From Gemmobacter lanyuensis (GTDB taxonomy: Bacteria > Pseudomonadota > Alphaproteobacteria > Rhodobacterales > Rhodobacteraceae), in assembly GCF_014652355.1 (NCBI RefSeq), contig NZ_BMYQ01000011.1, positions 62,001-126,000 of the forward strand: a stretch of 64,000 nt of DNA. Direction: 5' to 3'. Positions 10,770-20,051 of this stretch are shown here, one piece after another. Position 1 is the first letter of the stretch; each line of letters starts with the position of its first letter. A program made the translations under genes and the position numbers. The notes below the pieces were generated by a model. That model saw only the letters and a program-made list of their open reading frames with translations. It did not search any database and was not told the DNA's origin.

Positions 10770-11366
10770 TCAAGGTGCGACAAGTTCGGAGTGGAGGCGG
10801 GCGCGAAAAACGTCCGGCATCATCCAGTTGGGTTGGTGCCCAAGCAGCAACTGCAGAAAGCCCGCTGAAAAACTGGCATCCTGCGCGATGTTTTCCTTGA
10901 ACGACCACCAGTGACGCAGATCATCAATGGCAGGATCAAGCGCTGTTTGATCCTGAAACTCTTGTTGCATTGCGGCAGCATGCACAGAGAGACAAAACAT
11001 CGTGCAGCAATAACCTTCAGGCCAGAAGGCAGCAGCAGAATTGGCAGCGGCGCGTGTGGTTGGTCCTAGAACCTTCAGGGGAGCATCGGCAATCAATTCC
11101 CGCAGCATCAACGCAGCGGCAAACTCAAAAAACGCTTTGCGCTCGGCCTTGTCAGTCGGTCTTTGTATTTCAATAGCGTCCAGCCAGCGCATGAAGGCCG
11201 CAGCCAATTTCACTTCGTCAATCTCGAAGGTGCAGCCGATATCGCGGGCGGTTGCCTCGGAAAAGCGCTGAAACGCAAGTTTGAACCAGCGCAACCGCCG
11301 CACTGCTATACGTAGTGGTTCGTTGGAAGGTGGAAGCGCCCCGGTGTTCAGCTTGATTTCAGACAT
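10770..11366 (-). CDS. Unknown protein in a sugar-uptake operon
   Basis: The frame gives 198 residues from ATG 11366 (MSEIKLNTGALPPSNEP), which overlaps the end of the preceding gene by eight bases. A start ten codons earlier (11396) is possible but less likely. It is soluble and rich in alanine, arginine and tryptophan, with FMRWLDAIEIQRP and AFWPEGYCCTMFCL. I do not recognise a family. It is the last gene of a seven-gene operon of sugar ABC importer, kinase and another unknown protein, so it may take part in the same pathway or assemble with its neighbour. Confidence 0.7.
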   Translation of the reverse strand: MSEIKLNTGALPPSNEPLRIAVRRLRWFKLAFQRFSEATARDIGCTFEIDEVKLAAAFMRWLDAIEIQRPTDKAERKAFFEFAAALMLRELIADAPLKVLGPTTRAAANSAAAFWPEGYCCTMFCLSVHAAAMQQEFQDQTALDPAIDDLRHWWSFKENIAQDASFSAGFLQLLLGHQPNWMMPDVFRARLHSELVAP

Positions 11367-12078
11367 GGGACACGTACTTTCGATAAAGTGCCGCAATCTG
11401 GTCGGTGTTTTTCTGGTGGACTGCCATCGAAATCTCTGGTGCCAGGGCGACGGCCATATCGCATGCTGCCATCAGGGCTGCTTCATTTTCATCTTCTGAT
11501 CGCACGGCTTGCAGCCAAAGCAATACGGCAAAGAGACTCACGGCCTCAAGGCCCGCACCCGGAACCAGCGCTGCCTGCTGTGCGGTAGTACCGCGCAAGA
11601 CCCGCGAATCCAATAAGCGAAACGTCAGTCGGGCAGCCCGGCTTTCAACCGTCTCGTCTGGGTTCGCCACCGCCATACCCTCTAACGCACTCCTCGCGGC
11701 GGCTTCACTCACCAGAACGCCCGGGGCACCCAGATGCCGCAAGACAGCCGTTAGGGCGACATAGAATGCCACTGCAAATTCGGCACTACTGCTCTCACTG
11801 CCTATGAAGTCCTGTAGTGGTGCCGAAGACTGTGTGGTTCCTCCAAGGACGGTCTTGGCCACATCTGATGCGATGTCGTCAACCGAGCGCACGATACCCC
11901 CCGCTTCGCGCAAGGCGACTGTAGCCAGATCAAAGGCGGGCTTGGGCAGGGACGCGAGATCAATGGTTTCAGCGAGTGTTTCGCCACCACGGCGCAAAAA
12001 AAACCTCAGGCCGCGCAAGGCTTCGCGCAACGGCATGACGTCAGGTCTAGGGAACGTCTGATTGGACAAAGGCATCAT
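11359..12078 (-). CDS. Unknown protein in a sugar-uptake operon
   Basis: This protein has 239 residues and is mostly alpha-helical in composition, with LREALRGLRFFLRRGGETL near the N-terminus and FLFAVLLWLQ-like hydrophobic stretches (SLFAVLLWLQAVRSEDENEAA) near residue 205. There is no signal peptide and no motif I can name. It starts 21 bases after the PfkB kinase gene and overlaps the next unknown gene, which places it firmly in the sugar operon. Two adjacent methionines (12078, 12075) are possible starts. It may be a partner of the following gene product. Confidence 0.72.
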   Translation of the reverse strand: MMPLSNQTFPRPDVMPLREALRGLRFFLRRGGETLAETIDLASLPKPAFDLATVALREAGGIVRSVDDIASDVAKTVLGGTTQSSAPLQDFIGSESSSAEFAVAFYVALTAVLRHLGAPGVLVSEAAARSALEGMAVANPDETVESRAARLTFRLLDSRVLRGTTAQQAALVPGAGLEAVSLFAVLLWLQAVRSEDENEAALMAACDMAVALAPEISMAVHQKNTDQIAALYRKYVSHV

Positions 12079-12099
12079 CCTCTTTCAGCCTAGCATACC

Positions 12100-13080
12100 C
12101 TAGCCGAACGAGGATACCAATGTGTCCTTTGCCGCGCCATGTGGCGTTGCCTGAATAAATGCCATGGTAGTAGCGAAATCTTTGACCCCGGCCTGACTGC
12201 CAAGACCCGTCGCGTTCTGCGCCGACGAGGCCTGAGCGATCTGAATGGCTTCAGGCATGGACACGCCCTTGATCAGGCCTGTCGCAAGACCGCCGTTGAA
12301 GCAATCGCCGCAACCACAGGTGCATTTCACATCCACGCAGAAGGCCGGGGTGTGAAACTCGGTCCCGTTGCGGTGGCGGTAATAAGCGCCGTCTGCGCCA
12401 AGTGTCAGAATGACACAACCTGCTCCCCGGTCGATCAGGAACTGGGCCAGATCTCGGTTTTCATATAGGCCAGACAGAGCGCGTGCCTCTTCCTCGGACG
12501 GCAGAAAGTAATCGGTGTGCGGCAATAGCCGTGCGACCTTGGGCAAGTCGTCGGGGGTCGAGGCAAAGACATCCAACGTTGTAATGACGCCACGCCGCTT
12601 GGCCTCGGCCATGATTTCTTCGGTTCGGCCCTGATCCATCCTGTTCATCAAGCCAACGCCGCCCACATGCAGGATGCGGGTGTCCAGAAGATCGTCAATC
12701 TGGGAATCCTCGATGTAAAAGCCATCCGTTGCGCCGCGTTTGTGCAAGGCGGGCCGCACCCCGTCGGGCCGTGTGGTCACGATGGAAGACGAGGTGGTGA
12801 ACCCCTCGCACCGCGCCATCATCGAAATGTCGATGCCGAATTTCGCCAGCTTCATCAGCACCCAGTCGCCCATGTCGTCATGGCCCACTCCGCCTACAGC
12901 GCGGGCGCGAAGACCGTGCTTTGCCGCGACAATGACGGCACTGCCCGCTGCGCCGGACACAGCCAGCGTGTAGTCCTCGACAAAATAGGTGTCTCCGCCC
13001 GGCGGAATCTGGGTCACCGGGCGGCAGAGGGCGTCGAATGTTATGAAGCCCATCGATGTATAATCAAACTTCGTGCTCAT
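12100..13080 (-). CDS. PfkB-family sugar kinase
   Basis: This 326-residue protein has the ribokinase fold features: an N-terminal glycine pair region AVSGAAGSAVIVAAKHGL, the central TLDVFASTPDDL, and the C-terminal catalytic signature CTCGCGDCFNGGL. In most family members this last motif reads DTxGAGD. Here the first D is replaced and the middle A is C, while the catalytic D is kept. It would phosphorylate the sugar brought in by the adjacent ABC importer. The start ATG overlaps the ATPase stop by four bases. The acceptor sugar cannot be told from sequence. Confidence 0.88.
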   Translation of the reverse strand: MSTKFDYTSMGFITFDALCRPVTQIPPGGDTYFVEDYTLAVSGAAGSAVIVAAKHGLRARAVGGVGHDDMGDWVLMKLAKFGIDISMMARCEGFTTSSSIVTTRPDGVRPALHKRGATDGFYIEDSQIDDLLDTRILHVGGVGLMNRMDQGRTEEIMAEAKRRGVITTLDVFASTPDDLPKVARLLPHTDYFLPSEEEARALSGLYENRDLAQFLIDRGAGCVILTLGADGAYYRHRNGTEFHTPAFCVDVKCTCGCGDCFNGGLATGLIKGVSMPEAIQIAQASSAQNATGLGSQAGVKDFATTMAFIQATPHGAAKDTLVSSFG

Positions 13081-14123
13081 GCTGCGCCCCGGATGCGCTG
13101 GCCATCTTCGCCAAAGAAGTAGAGATGCGCCGGATCAAAATGGATCGCCACAGGGACGTCGATATCAGAGCGATACTCGCGCGCGGCCTTGACCTCGATC
13201 TTTTTGGTCCCTGCAAGGACGGTCAGATAGGTCGTGTCGCCGGTGGGTTCGACGCCGTAGACCATACCTTGCACATTGTCGCCGCCAACATGGCAGTCTT
13301 CGGGACGAACACCCAAGGTGACCTTGCCGCGCACATATTCGGGACAAGGAGCCGTGACGCCTGGAGCGACGAAGGTGCCATTTTGCGCTGTGCCCTCGAT
13401 CAGGTTCATTGGCGGGCTGCCGATGAAGCCTGCCACAAAGGTATTTGCCGGATCGGAATAGATTTGATCCGGAGTGCCGACCTGCTGGATGGCACCCTTG
13501 TTCATGATGACGATGCGATCGGCGAGAGTCATCGCCTCGATCTGGTCGTGGGTAACGTAAACCGTGGTCACCTTGAGTTGCCGCTGCATATGCTTGATTT
13601 GGACCCGCATCGACTGACGCAGCTTGGCATCGAGGTTCGACAGCGGTTCGTCCATCAGGAAGACCTGTGGCTGACGCACCACGGCGCGAGCCAGTGCTGC
13701 CCGTTGGCGCTGGCCGCCCGACAAGGCGCCGGGTTTGCGGTCAAGGAAGCCGCCCAGTTCCACCATGTCGGCAGCCTGGCGAATGCGAGCGTCATGCTCG
13801 GATGCCGGAACGCCGCGCATCCTCAACGGGAAACGGATATTCTCGTAAATCGACATGTTGGGATAAAGAGCATAGCCCTGAAACACCATCGCCACGTCGC
13901 GGTCACGGGCGTCGATTTCGGTCATTTCTTCGCCGCCGATGACGATCTTACCGCCCGTCGGAAGTTCAAGCCCGGCAATCATTCGCATCGTGGTGGTCTT
14001 GCCACAGCCCGAAGGCCCCAGCAGCACCAGAAACTCCTCATCCGCGATTTCCAGCGACATATTTTGCACGCCGACAAAACCGCCATAGCGCTTTTCGATG
14101 TTTTGCAGGTGGATCGAAGCCAT
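13077..14123 (-). CDS. Carbohydrate ABC transporter ATP-binding protein (UgpC/MalK type)
   Basis: This 348-residue ATPase has Walker A GPSGCGKTT, signature LSGGQRQR, Walker B VFLMDEPLSNLD and a C-terminal TOBE/OB region typical of the MalK/UgpC/SmoK group. It energises the two permeases encoded immediately upstream (three bases after the second permease gene). The length is slightly short for the group but complete. Confidence 0.93.
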   Translation of the reverse strand: MASIHLQNIEKRYGGFVGVQNMSLEIADEEFLVLLGPSGCGKTTTMRMIAGLELPTGGKIVIGGEEMTEIDARDRDVAMVFQGYALYPNMSIYENIRFPLRMRGVPASEHDARIRQAADMVELGGFLDRKPGALSGGQRQRAALARAVVRQPQVFLMDEPLSNLDAKLRQSMRVQIKHMQRQLKVTTVYVTHDQIEAMTLADRIVIMNKGAIQQVGTPDQIYSDPANTFVAGFIGSPPMNLIEGTAQNGTFVAPGVTAPCPEYVRGKVTLGVRPEDCHVGGDNVQGMVYGVEPTGDTTYLTVLAGTKKIEVKAAREYRSDIDVPVAIHFDPAHLYFFGEDGQRIRGAA

Positions 14124-14126
14124 GGT

Positions 14127-14969
14127 TCAGCCTTTCACTGCGCCCATCGTCAGGCCACGCGACAAGTGCTTCTGGATCAGGATCACCAGGATCAGGATCG
14201 GCACAAAGGCGATGAACGAGACAAGGGCAATTGCGTTATAGATGATGCCGTCAGAGCCGCCGGTGAAATTCGCCAGTGCCACCGACATGGTATAGGCGTT
14301 CGAGGTCGAGGCGATGAGCAGCGTGAACAGAAATTCGTTGATCGCGAAGATGGCTGCGATCACGGCAGCGGTGATGATGCCGGGCAGACAGGCCGGAACG
14401 ATGATTTCGCGCAGGATCGTCAGATCGCCTGCGCCATCGGTGCGGGCGGCATCTTCAAGCTCTTTCGGAATATCCAGCATGTAGCTGCGGATGATCCAAG
14501 TGACCAATGACAGATTGATCGCGGCATAGATCAGCATCAGCGCCCAGACAGAGTCCAGCAAGCCCAACGTCTTGAACAGAAAGAAGATAGGGACGGCAAC
14601 AATAGCCGGTGCCATCATGCGGGTGGACAGGATGTAGAACCCGATGTCCTCACGCCCTTTGAACTCATACCGCGCCAGCGCATAGGCGGCGGGAATGGCC
14701 AGAACCAAGTCAATGACGACCGATCCGGCCACCGCGATGACCGAGTTGCGCAGATATTGCGCGATGGGCCAATCGCTCATCAACAAATGCCAGGCATCAA
14801 GACTGAAGGTCGGCCAGTAGATCGGTTGCGGGGTGATGACTTCGGTCCGGGGGCGAAAGCCAATGGACAAGAACCAAAGGATGGGGAGCAGGCAGACCGC
14901 AGCCCAACCCCCAAGAACAAGGTAACGCACAAGCATGCTTTCGCCGCGGGATTTACGAGCTTTGGCCAT
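14127..14969 (-). CDS. Carbohydrate ABC transporter permease (MalG type)
   Basis: This 280-residue inner-membrane protein has about six hydrophobic segments and the EAA loop DIPKELEDAARTDGAG, followed by a C-terminal cytoplasmic tail (KHLSRGLTMGAVKG) as in MalG/UgpE. It begins directly after the stop of the partner permease gene with no gap. Together they make the transmembrane channel of a binding-protein-dependent sugar importer. Confidence 0.92.
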   Translation of the reverse strand: MAKARKSRGESMLVRYLVLGGWAAVCLLPILWFLSIGFRPRTEVITPQPIYWPTFSLDAWHLLMSDWPIAQYLRNSVIAVAGSVVIDLVLAIPAAYALARYEFKGREDIGFYILSTRMMAPAIVAVPIFFLFKTLGLLDSVWALMLIYAAINLSLVTWIIRSYMLDIPKELEDAARTDGAGDLTILREIIVPACLPGIITAAVIAAIFAINEFLFTLLIASTSNAYTMSVALANFTGGSDGIIYNAIALVSFIAFVPILILVILIQKHLSRGLTMGAVKG

Positions 14970-15908
14970 TTATTTCTTCCCCGAATGGAAGGCACGTTTC
15001 ACGACCGTTTGAGCGATGATCACCGTCAGGACCAGCATCAGAACTGATGCCGCCGAGGCATAGCCAAAGTTGAACATGCGGAACCCCTGCCGGTAGATGA
15101 AATAGCTCATCGTTTCGGTCGCACCGCCGGGTGTGCCTTGGGTCATGACGAAGACGTTGGTGAACATGGTGGTGATGTCGATCCCCCGCAGCGTGATGGC
15201 AACCACGATCACCGGGCGCATCATTGGCAGCGAGATGTTCCAGAAGATGCTGGGCCAGCTTGCGCCGTCCAGACGGGCGGCCTCCTCGATCTCTTGGTCC
15301 TGCCCCTGAAGGGCGGCGACAAAGATGATGAACAGAAATGGAGTCCACTGCCAGACATCGGCTACAATCAGCGTCATGCGGGCCAGTGGGATGCTGCCCA
15401 GCCAGTCCATGTTGCCTTCGATCAGGCCCAAACGTCCCAGAAGGTCAGAAATCACACGCCCATCGTTGAAGGCGAGCTTCCAGATGAAGGCGACGGCCGA
15501 GGGCATAAACAGCATCGGCATCAGATAAACAATCCGCCAGCCGCGGATGAACGGGTCGCGGTAGGCGAAGTAGGCGATGGCCAACGCGATGCCGGTCTGC
15601 AAAGACAATGAAATTGCACCGATCAGCGCGGTATTGCCGAGGGCCGCCCAAAACTCGCGATCCTGCAAGATCGACGAATAGTTGCCAAGCCCGGCCCATT
15701 CCCAATTCAAGAACTTCACCACGAACAGGCTTTGATAGATCGCAAAGATACCCGGATAAAGCGTGATAACCAGAAGATAGACCAGCGCTGGGGCCAGCAA
15801 AAGATAGGGGAACGCCTTGCGCAGCGCAGGGCTGCGGCGGCGCGGCGCGGGCTTGGGGGTGGCTGTTGCCACCCCGTTCGCCGAAACTGAGGGAGCGTCA
15901 GTTCTCAT
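14970..15908 (-). CDS. Carbohydrate ABC transporter permease (MalF type)
   Basis: This 312-residue membrane protein starts at ATG 15908, four bases after the binding-protein gene; the frame is open further upstream only because it overlaps that gene. A proline/alanine-rich leader precedes the first segment FPYLLLAPALVYLLVITLYP, and the EAA loop reads QEIEEAARLDGASWPS. It pairs with the following MalG-type permease. Confidence 0.92.
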   Translation of the reverse strand: MRTDAPSVSANGVATATPKPAPRRRSPALRKAFPYLLLAPALVYLLVITLYPGIFAIYQSLFVVKFLNWEWAGLGNYSSILQDREFWAALGNTALIGAISLSLQTGIALAIAYFAYRDPFIRGWRIVYLMPMLFMPSAVAFIWKLAFNDGRVISDLLGRLGLIEGNMDWLGSIPLARMTLIVADVWQWTPFLFIIFVAALQGQDQEIEEAARLDGASWPSIFWNISLPMMRPVIVVAITLRGIDITTMFTNVFVMTQGTPGGATETMSYFIYRQGFRMFNFGYASAASVLMLVLTVIIAQTVVKRAFHSGKK

Positions 15909-15912
15909 CGGA

Positions 15913-17475
15913 TCAGAACGGCAAGGCTTTGCCGCCGCCCACATAGAGGCCGGGTGCTGCATCCGCATAGGCCACCGGGCCGCCGCCATCCTTGAAGCCG
16001 TTCTTGGCCATGATGGCAGCCCAAGCGGCCTGACCATTGTCCAGCGCCTCTTTGGCGGTGATCTGACCGGTGATCGCACGGTTGATCTCGTTTCCAAGGG
16101 CCTGTTCCATTTCGAACATGCCGGGAAGGCGCGGAGAGCACCAGGCATGGTCAAGGCTGTCAGCCCAGACCTTCATCGGCTGCGAAACGGTCCGGAGTTT
16201 CTCATTGCCCAGAACCGAACGATAGCCGGGCGCCACACCATTGGCGTTGGCTTCGTTCATCGCCATGATCGACGAGGTGGTCAGGAAGGCCAGCATCAGG
16301 AACGCGCCTTCGGGGTTCTGGCTGGTCGCGGTGACCACGGACGTCGAGCCCGCGATGTTCGGCGGAGCAAAGACACCGCCCGCGATACGGGGTTCATAGA
16401 TCGTGACAAAGTCATCGACGATCTGGGATTGGTCGGGACGCATCGCCTGCGTACCCGAGTCCTGCCACGAGATGTTGGCCGCGACCTGACCGCCCAGCCA
16501 GGCGGCACGGTTTTCACCCCAGCCTGCGCCCGAAACGCCTTCGATCGCGTTCTTCGACAAGGCCAGCAGCGTTTCCAGACCCTTGATACCCGCATCCGTA
16601 TTCAGCGTCGGATTCCAGTTCGCGTCGAAGAGCTGCATCCCAGCTTGCGCCGCGATGTGTTCCCACGAATAGGTCGACCAGAAGCCACGGGCGCCCAAAA
16701 GGCCAATACCGGCCACGCCGCCGCCCAGTTTGTTGGCTTCGGCAGTAATGCGGATCAGTTCATCGTAGGTCGGCACCGAATTGGCCAGATCAATCGACCC
16801 GCCAAGAATCTTTTCCATCGACGACTTGCGCAGGTGAACCATCTGGATGTCGCAGTCGAAAGGAATGCCAACCAGTTTGCCACCGAAGTAGCCATAGTTC
16901 AGGCGATAGGTGTCATAGAAATCGTCAAGCGGCAGCGCCCATTTGGCGGCATAGTCATCCAGCGGAGCAAGGAAGCCCGGTGCAGCGAAGTCACCCAGCC
17001 AAGCCGAGAAGAACTGCAGCGCGTCAAAAGAGGCATTGCCCGAGATGAATTCGGAAATCGCCTTGTCATAGATGCTATCGTCCGGGATCGGAACCAGTTC
17101 AACCTTGATGCCCGACAGGGCTTCGAACGGCTTCAGGCCCTCGGCAGCAGATTCCTGGTCGGCTGCACCGACGGCGAAGCGCACAGTGGTTCCGCCAAGC
17201 TCGGTGCGAACCTTGTCCCAATCGACGGTGCGAATCCAGTCTTTGGCCGGATCCCACAACGGGGTGTTATCAAGGCCGTAAAGCTTACGATAATCCTCGC
17301 GGACATACTTCTCGACCGAAATGCTGTCGAGAGTTGCTTGGATGTCCGGCAGGCCCGACTGGGCAAAAGCCGGTGTTTTCAGCCCGATAACGCCCGTGGC
17401 AGCGCCAAAAGCCGCCCCCGTGCGCAAGAACGAACGGCGGGACATTCCCCCCAAACGATTGGTCATTATTGTCAT
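15913..17475 (-). CDS. Sugar ABC transporter substrate-binding protein with Tat signal
   Basis: This 520-residue periplasmic protein has a twin-arginine leader MSRRSFLRTGAAFG (from about residue 11) ending near TPAFA. The body has features of the large MalE/UgpB-like class, such as KPFEALSGIKVELVPIPDDS (GLKPFEALSGIKVELV), and a C-terminal NRAITGQITAKEALDNGQAA. It is the first gene of the operon and reads away from the shared control region at 17476-17728. Its length, above 500 residues, is at the upper end for sugar binding proteins. The ligand is unknown. Confidence 0.9.
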   Translation of the reverse strand: MTIMTNRLGGMSRRSFLRTGAAFGAATGVIGLKTPAFAQSGLPDIQATLDSISVEKYVREDYRKLYGLDNTPLWDPAKDWIRTVDWDKVRTELGGTTVRFAVGAADQESAAEGLKPFEALSGIKVELVPIPDDSIYDKAISEFISGNASFDALQFFSAWLGDFAAPGFLAPLDDYAAKWALPLDDFYDTYRLNYGYFGGKLVGIPFDCDIQMVHLRKSSMEKILGGSIDLANSVPTYDELIRITAEANKLGGGVAGIGLLGARGFWSTYSWEHIAAQAGMQLFDANWNPTLNTDAGIKGLETLLALSKNAIEGVSGAGWGENRAAWLGGQVAANISWQDSGTQAMRPDQSQIVDDFVTIYEPRIAGGVFAPPNIAGSTSVVTATSQNPEGAFLMLAFLTTSSIMAMNEANANGVAPGYRSVLGNEKLRTVSQPMKVWADSLDHAWCSPRLPGMFEMEQALGNEINRAITGQITAKEALDNGQAAWAAIMAKNGFKDGGGPVAYADAAPGLYVGGGKALPF

Positions 17476-17667
17476 CCTCCCTTTGGCGATACTTGATCGG
17501 TTACCCGCATGCCGCGCAAGCCATACGTCAGTGCGATCTCCTCAGACGCCATGACGGCCCAGACTACGGTGCGTGAACTTTCGTTTCGCAAGATTAGCAT
17601 GTGTGCAGTCATTTATTCTGTCAATAGGCTTTGTTTGGCGGATTGTGCCGCAATGCGGCGTGAACTC

Positions 17668-17708
17668 TTGATTGACAACAGAACATAAGTTCACGTATTG
17701 TCGATCAA
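17668..17708. promoter_or_regulatory. Inverted-repeat operator between two divergent sugar operons
   Basis: Two 11-bp half sites, TTGATTGACAA (17668-17678) and TTGTCGATCAA (17698-17708), form an inverted repeat with 10 of 11 positions matching and 19 bases between them. It lies 20 bases ahead of the rightward gene start and about 190 bases ahead of the leftward operon. The leftward side also has a TTGACA box near 17625. A SorC-type regulator encoded at the end of the rightward operon is the natural candidate to bind here. Confidence 0.55.
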
Positions 17709-17728
17709 ACACGCAATGGAGGAACCCG

Positions 17729-19048
17729 ATGCCTACGAATGTCGCCCTTACCGGATTGGCCAAGGATCTGGCCGGACGCGCCGAAAGCGGCAAGCCGATT
17801 CGTGTCGGCTTGGTGGGCGCGGGAGAGATGGGAACTGACATCGTCAGCCGGGTCGCCCACATGCGCGGCATCGAAATCGGCGCGATCAGCGAGTTGAAGG
17901 CGGGGGCGGCCGCCAAGTCGGTCGAAATTGCTTATGGCGATGCTGACAGGGTGCAGGAGGTTTCCACCGCTGACGCAGCAAACGCCGCGATGGAGCAGGG
18001 CAAGATTGCCGTCACCAACAACGTCAGCGCCTTGCTGGAGGCGGGTCTGATCGACGTGGTGGTGGATGCCACGGGTGTGCCTGCGGTCGGCGCTGAAATT
18101 GGCTTGCAGGCCATGGAGCGCGGCAAACATCTGGTGATGATGAACGTCGAAGCGGATGTGACGATCGGAGCCTATCTGCGCGCCGAAGCTGAACGCCTCG
18201 GGGTCGTGTATTCGCTTGGCGCGGGCGACGAGCCGTCGTCCTGCATGGAATTGATCGAGTTTGTAAGCGCCATGGGGCACCGCATAATTTCAGCGGGCAA
18301 GGGCAAGAACAACCCGCTGAACATCGACGCTACCCCGGATGCTTACACCGAAGAGGCAATCCGCCGTCACATGAACCCGCGGATGTTGGTCGAATTTGTC
18401 GATGGGTCGAAAACCATGGTGGAAATGGCCGCCATCGCTAATGCCACTGGCCTTATCCCGGACAAGCCGGGGATGCACGGCCCCGCAGCGGGCCGCGATG
18501 AGCTGAACAAGGTGTTGGTCCCCGAATCGGCGGGTGGGCTTCTGTCCTCTGCCGAGGGACGGGTGGACTATACCATCGGCAAAGGGGTGGCGCCGGGTGT
18601 GTTCGTGGTGGCCGAGATGGACCATCCCCGGATTTGGGAGCGCATGGAAGATTTGAAGATGGGCAAAGGCCCCTATTTCACCTTCTTCCGCCCCTATCAC
18701 CTGACCTCGCTTGAGGTGCCGCTGACCTGTGCCCGTGTTGTTCTTTACGGTAAGGCGGACATGGTTCCCATGGCGCGACCAGTAGCCGAGGTTTGCGCCG
18801 TGGCCAAGAAGGACCTCGCCGTTGGCGACATGCTCGACCAGATCGGCGAGTATTGCTACCGCGCCTGGATTATGGAGGCAGGTGAAGCACGCCATGCGGC
18901 GGCTATTCCCTGTGGCCTGCTGGCAGGGGCCAAAGTGACGGCGCCGATTCGCAAAGGTGAACTGATCACCTATGCCAACACGACTGTTCCTGCGGGCAGC
19001 AAGATTGCCGCCTTGCGGGCGCAGCAAGACGCAATGCTGGGCCTGTAA
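17729..19048 (+). CDS. NAD(P)-dependent oxidoreductase with C-terminal SAF domain
   Basis: This 439-residue protein starts at ATG 17729 behind a good ggagg. It has a Rossmann start PIRVGLVGAGEMGTDIV and a homoserine-dehydrogenase-like body (MNVEADVTIGAYLRAEAE). The C-terminal SAF region (VAKKDLAVGDMLDQIGEY) resembles the antifreeze-like/flagellar-base domain found in several sugar acid enzymes. It is the first gene of the rightward operon and is followed by a TPP-dependent dehydrogenase complex. A plausible role is oxidation of a sugar or sugar acid intermediate before cleavage, but the substrate is unknown. Confidence 0.82.
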   Translation: MPTNVALTGLAKDLAGRAESGKPIRVGLVGAGEMGTDIVSRVAHMRGIEIGAISELKAGAAAKSVEIAYGDADRVQEVSTADAANAAMEQGKIAVTNNVSALLEAGLIDVVVDATGVPAVGAEIGLQAMERGKHLVMMNVEADVTIGAYLRAEAERLGVVYSLGAGDEPSSCMELIEFVSAMGHRIISAGKGKNNPLNIDATPDAYTEEAIRRHMNPRMLVEFVDGSKTMVEMAAIANATGLIPDKPGMHGPAAGRDELNKVLVPESAGGLLSSAEGRVDYTIGKGVAPGVFVVAEMDHPRIWERMEDLKMGKGPYFTFFRPYHLTSLEVPLTCARVVLYGKADMVPMARPVAEVCAVAKKDLAVGDMLDQIGEYCYRAWIMEAGEARHAAAIPCGLLAGAKVTAPIRKGELITYANTTVPAGSKIAALRAQQDAMLGL

Positions 19049-19051
19049 GCC

Positions 19052-20050
19052 ATGACACAGCCCGACAATCGCCCCTTCGCCATCCGTACCTACGCGCCCG
19101 ATCAGTTGCGCGAAGCGCTCAAGCGCATGTATTTGATCCGCCGGTTCGAAGAAGGCGCCGAGGACAGCTATATGCGCGGGCTGATCCACGGCACAATGCA
19201 CCTTTCCATCGGACAAGAGGCCAGCGCCATGGCCTCCTGCATGGAACTTACGGACGATGACAAGATTACCTCTACCCACCGCGGTCATGGCCATTGCATC
19301 GCCAAGGGGGCCGAGGTTGGCCGGATGTTCGCCGAGTTCTTCGGCAAGGAAACCGGCTATTGCCACGGGCGCGGCGGGTCGATGCACATTGCCGATGTAA
19401 AGACTGGAAACCTTGGAGCAAACGGGATTGTCGGGGGCGGTCTGCCGATTGCAGTTGGCGCGGCCTTGTCTGCGAAGCGTCTGGGCAAATCTGACGTGAC
19501 GATCTGCTTCTTTGGCGACGGAGCCAACAATGAAGGCGCATTTCACGAAGCACTGAACATGGCGTCCGTCTGGAAACTTCCCGTAGTTTTCATTTGCGAG
19601 AACAACGGCTACGGCATGTCTACTTCGATTGCTCGATCAACTTCCGTCAAGCATATCGCTGACCGGGCTGTCGCCTATTCGATGCCCGGCGTGACCGTAG
19701 ATGGCAATGATTTCTCAGCCGTGGCGGAGGCCGTGCACCATGCGGTTGCGCGGGCGCGGGCGGGAGAAGGGCCGTCATTGGTCGAGAACCTGACCTATCG
19801 TTGGCGCGGTCACTCCAAATCGGACCGCAACCGCTATCGCACCAAGGAAGAAATCGAAGAGTGGATGACGCGTGATCCGATCGCCCGCTTCCGTGCCGAA
19901 TTGATCGCCCATGGTGTGTTAGATGAAGCAAGTGCAGACGCAATCGAAGCTGCGGCCATCGCGGATATGGAGGCAGGGATCGAGTTCGCCAAAGCCAGCC
20001 CTGCGCCCAGCATTTCGGACGTGACCCGCTATGTTTATGCGGAGAATTGA
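19052..20050 (+). CDS. TPP-dependent dehydrogenase E1 component, alpha subunit (acetoin/pyruvate type)
   Basis: This 332-residue protein has the E1-alpha fold marks: [36 protein letters not shown], and the thiamine diphosphate motif beginning [16 protein letters not shown] and ending with ENNGYG. It would form the heterotetrameric E1 with the next gene product, decarboxylating or cleaving a 2-oxo or acetoin-like substrate. It lies three bases after the SAF oxidoreductase gene. Acetoin, pyruvate and branched-chain enzymes look alike at this level. Confidence 0.92.
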   Translation: MTQPDNRPFAIRTYAPDQLREALKRMYLIRRFEEGAEDSYMRGLIHGTMHLSIGQEASAMASCMELTDDDKITSTHRGHGHCIAKGAEVGRMFAEFFGKETGYCHGRGGSMHIADVKTGNLGANGIVGGGLPIAVGAALSAKRLGKSDVTICFFGDGANNEGAFHEALNMASVWKLPVVFICENNGYGMSTSIARSTSVKHIADRAVAYSMPGVTVDGNDFSAVAEAVHHAVARARAGEGPSLVENLTYRWRGHSKSDRNRYRTKEEIEEWMTRDPIARFRAELIAHGVLDEASADAIEAAAIADMEAGIEFAKASPAPSISDVTRYVYAEN

Positions 20051-20051
20051 G

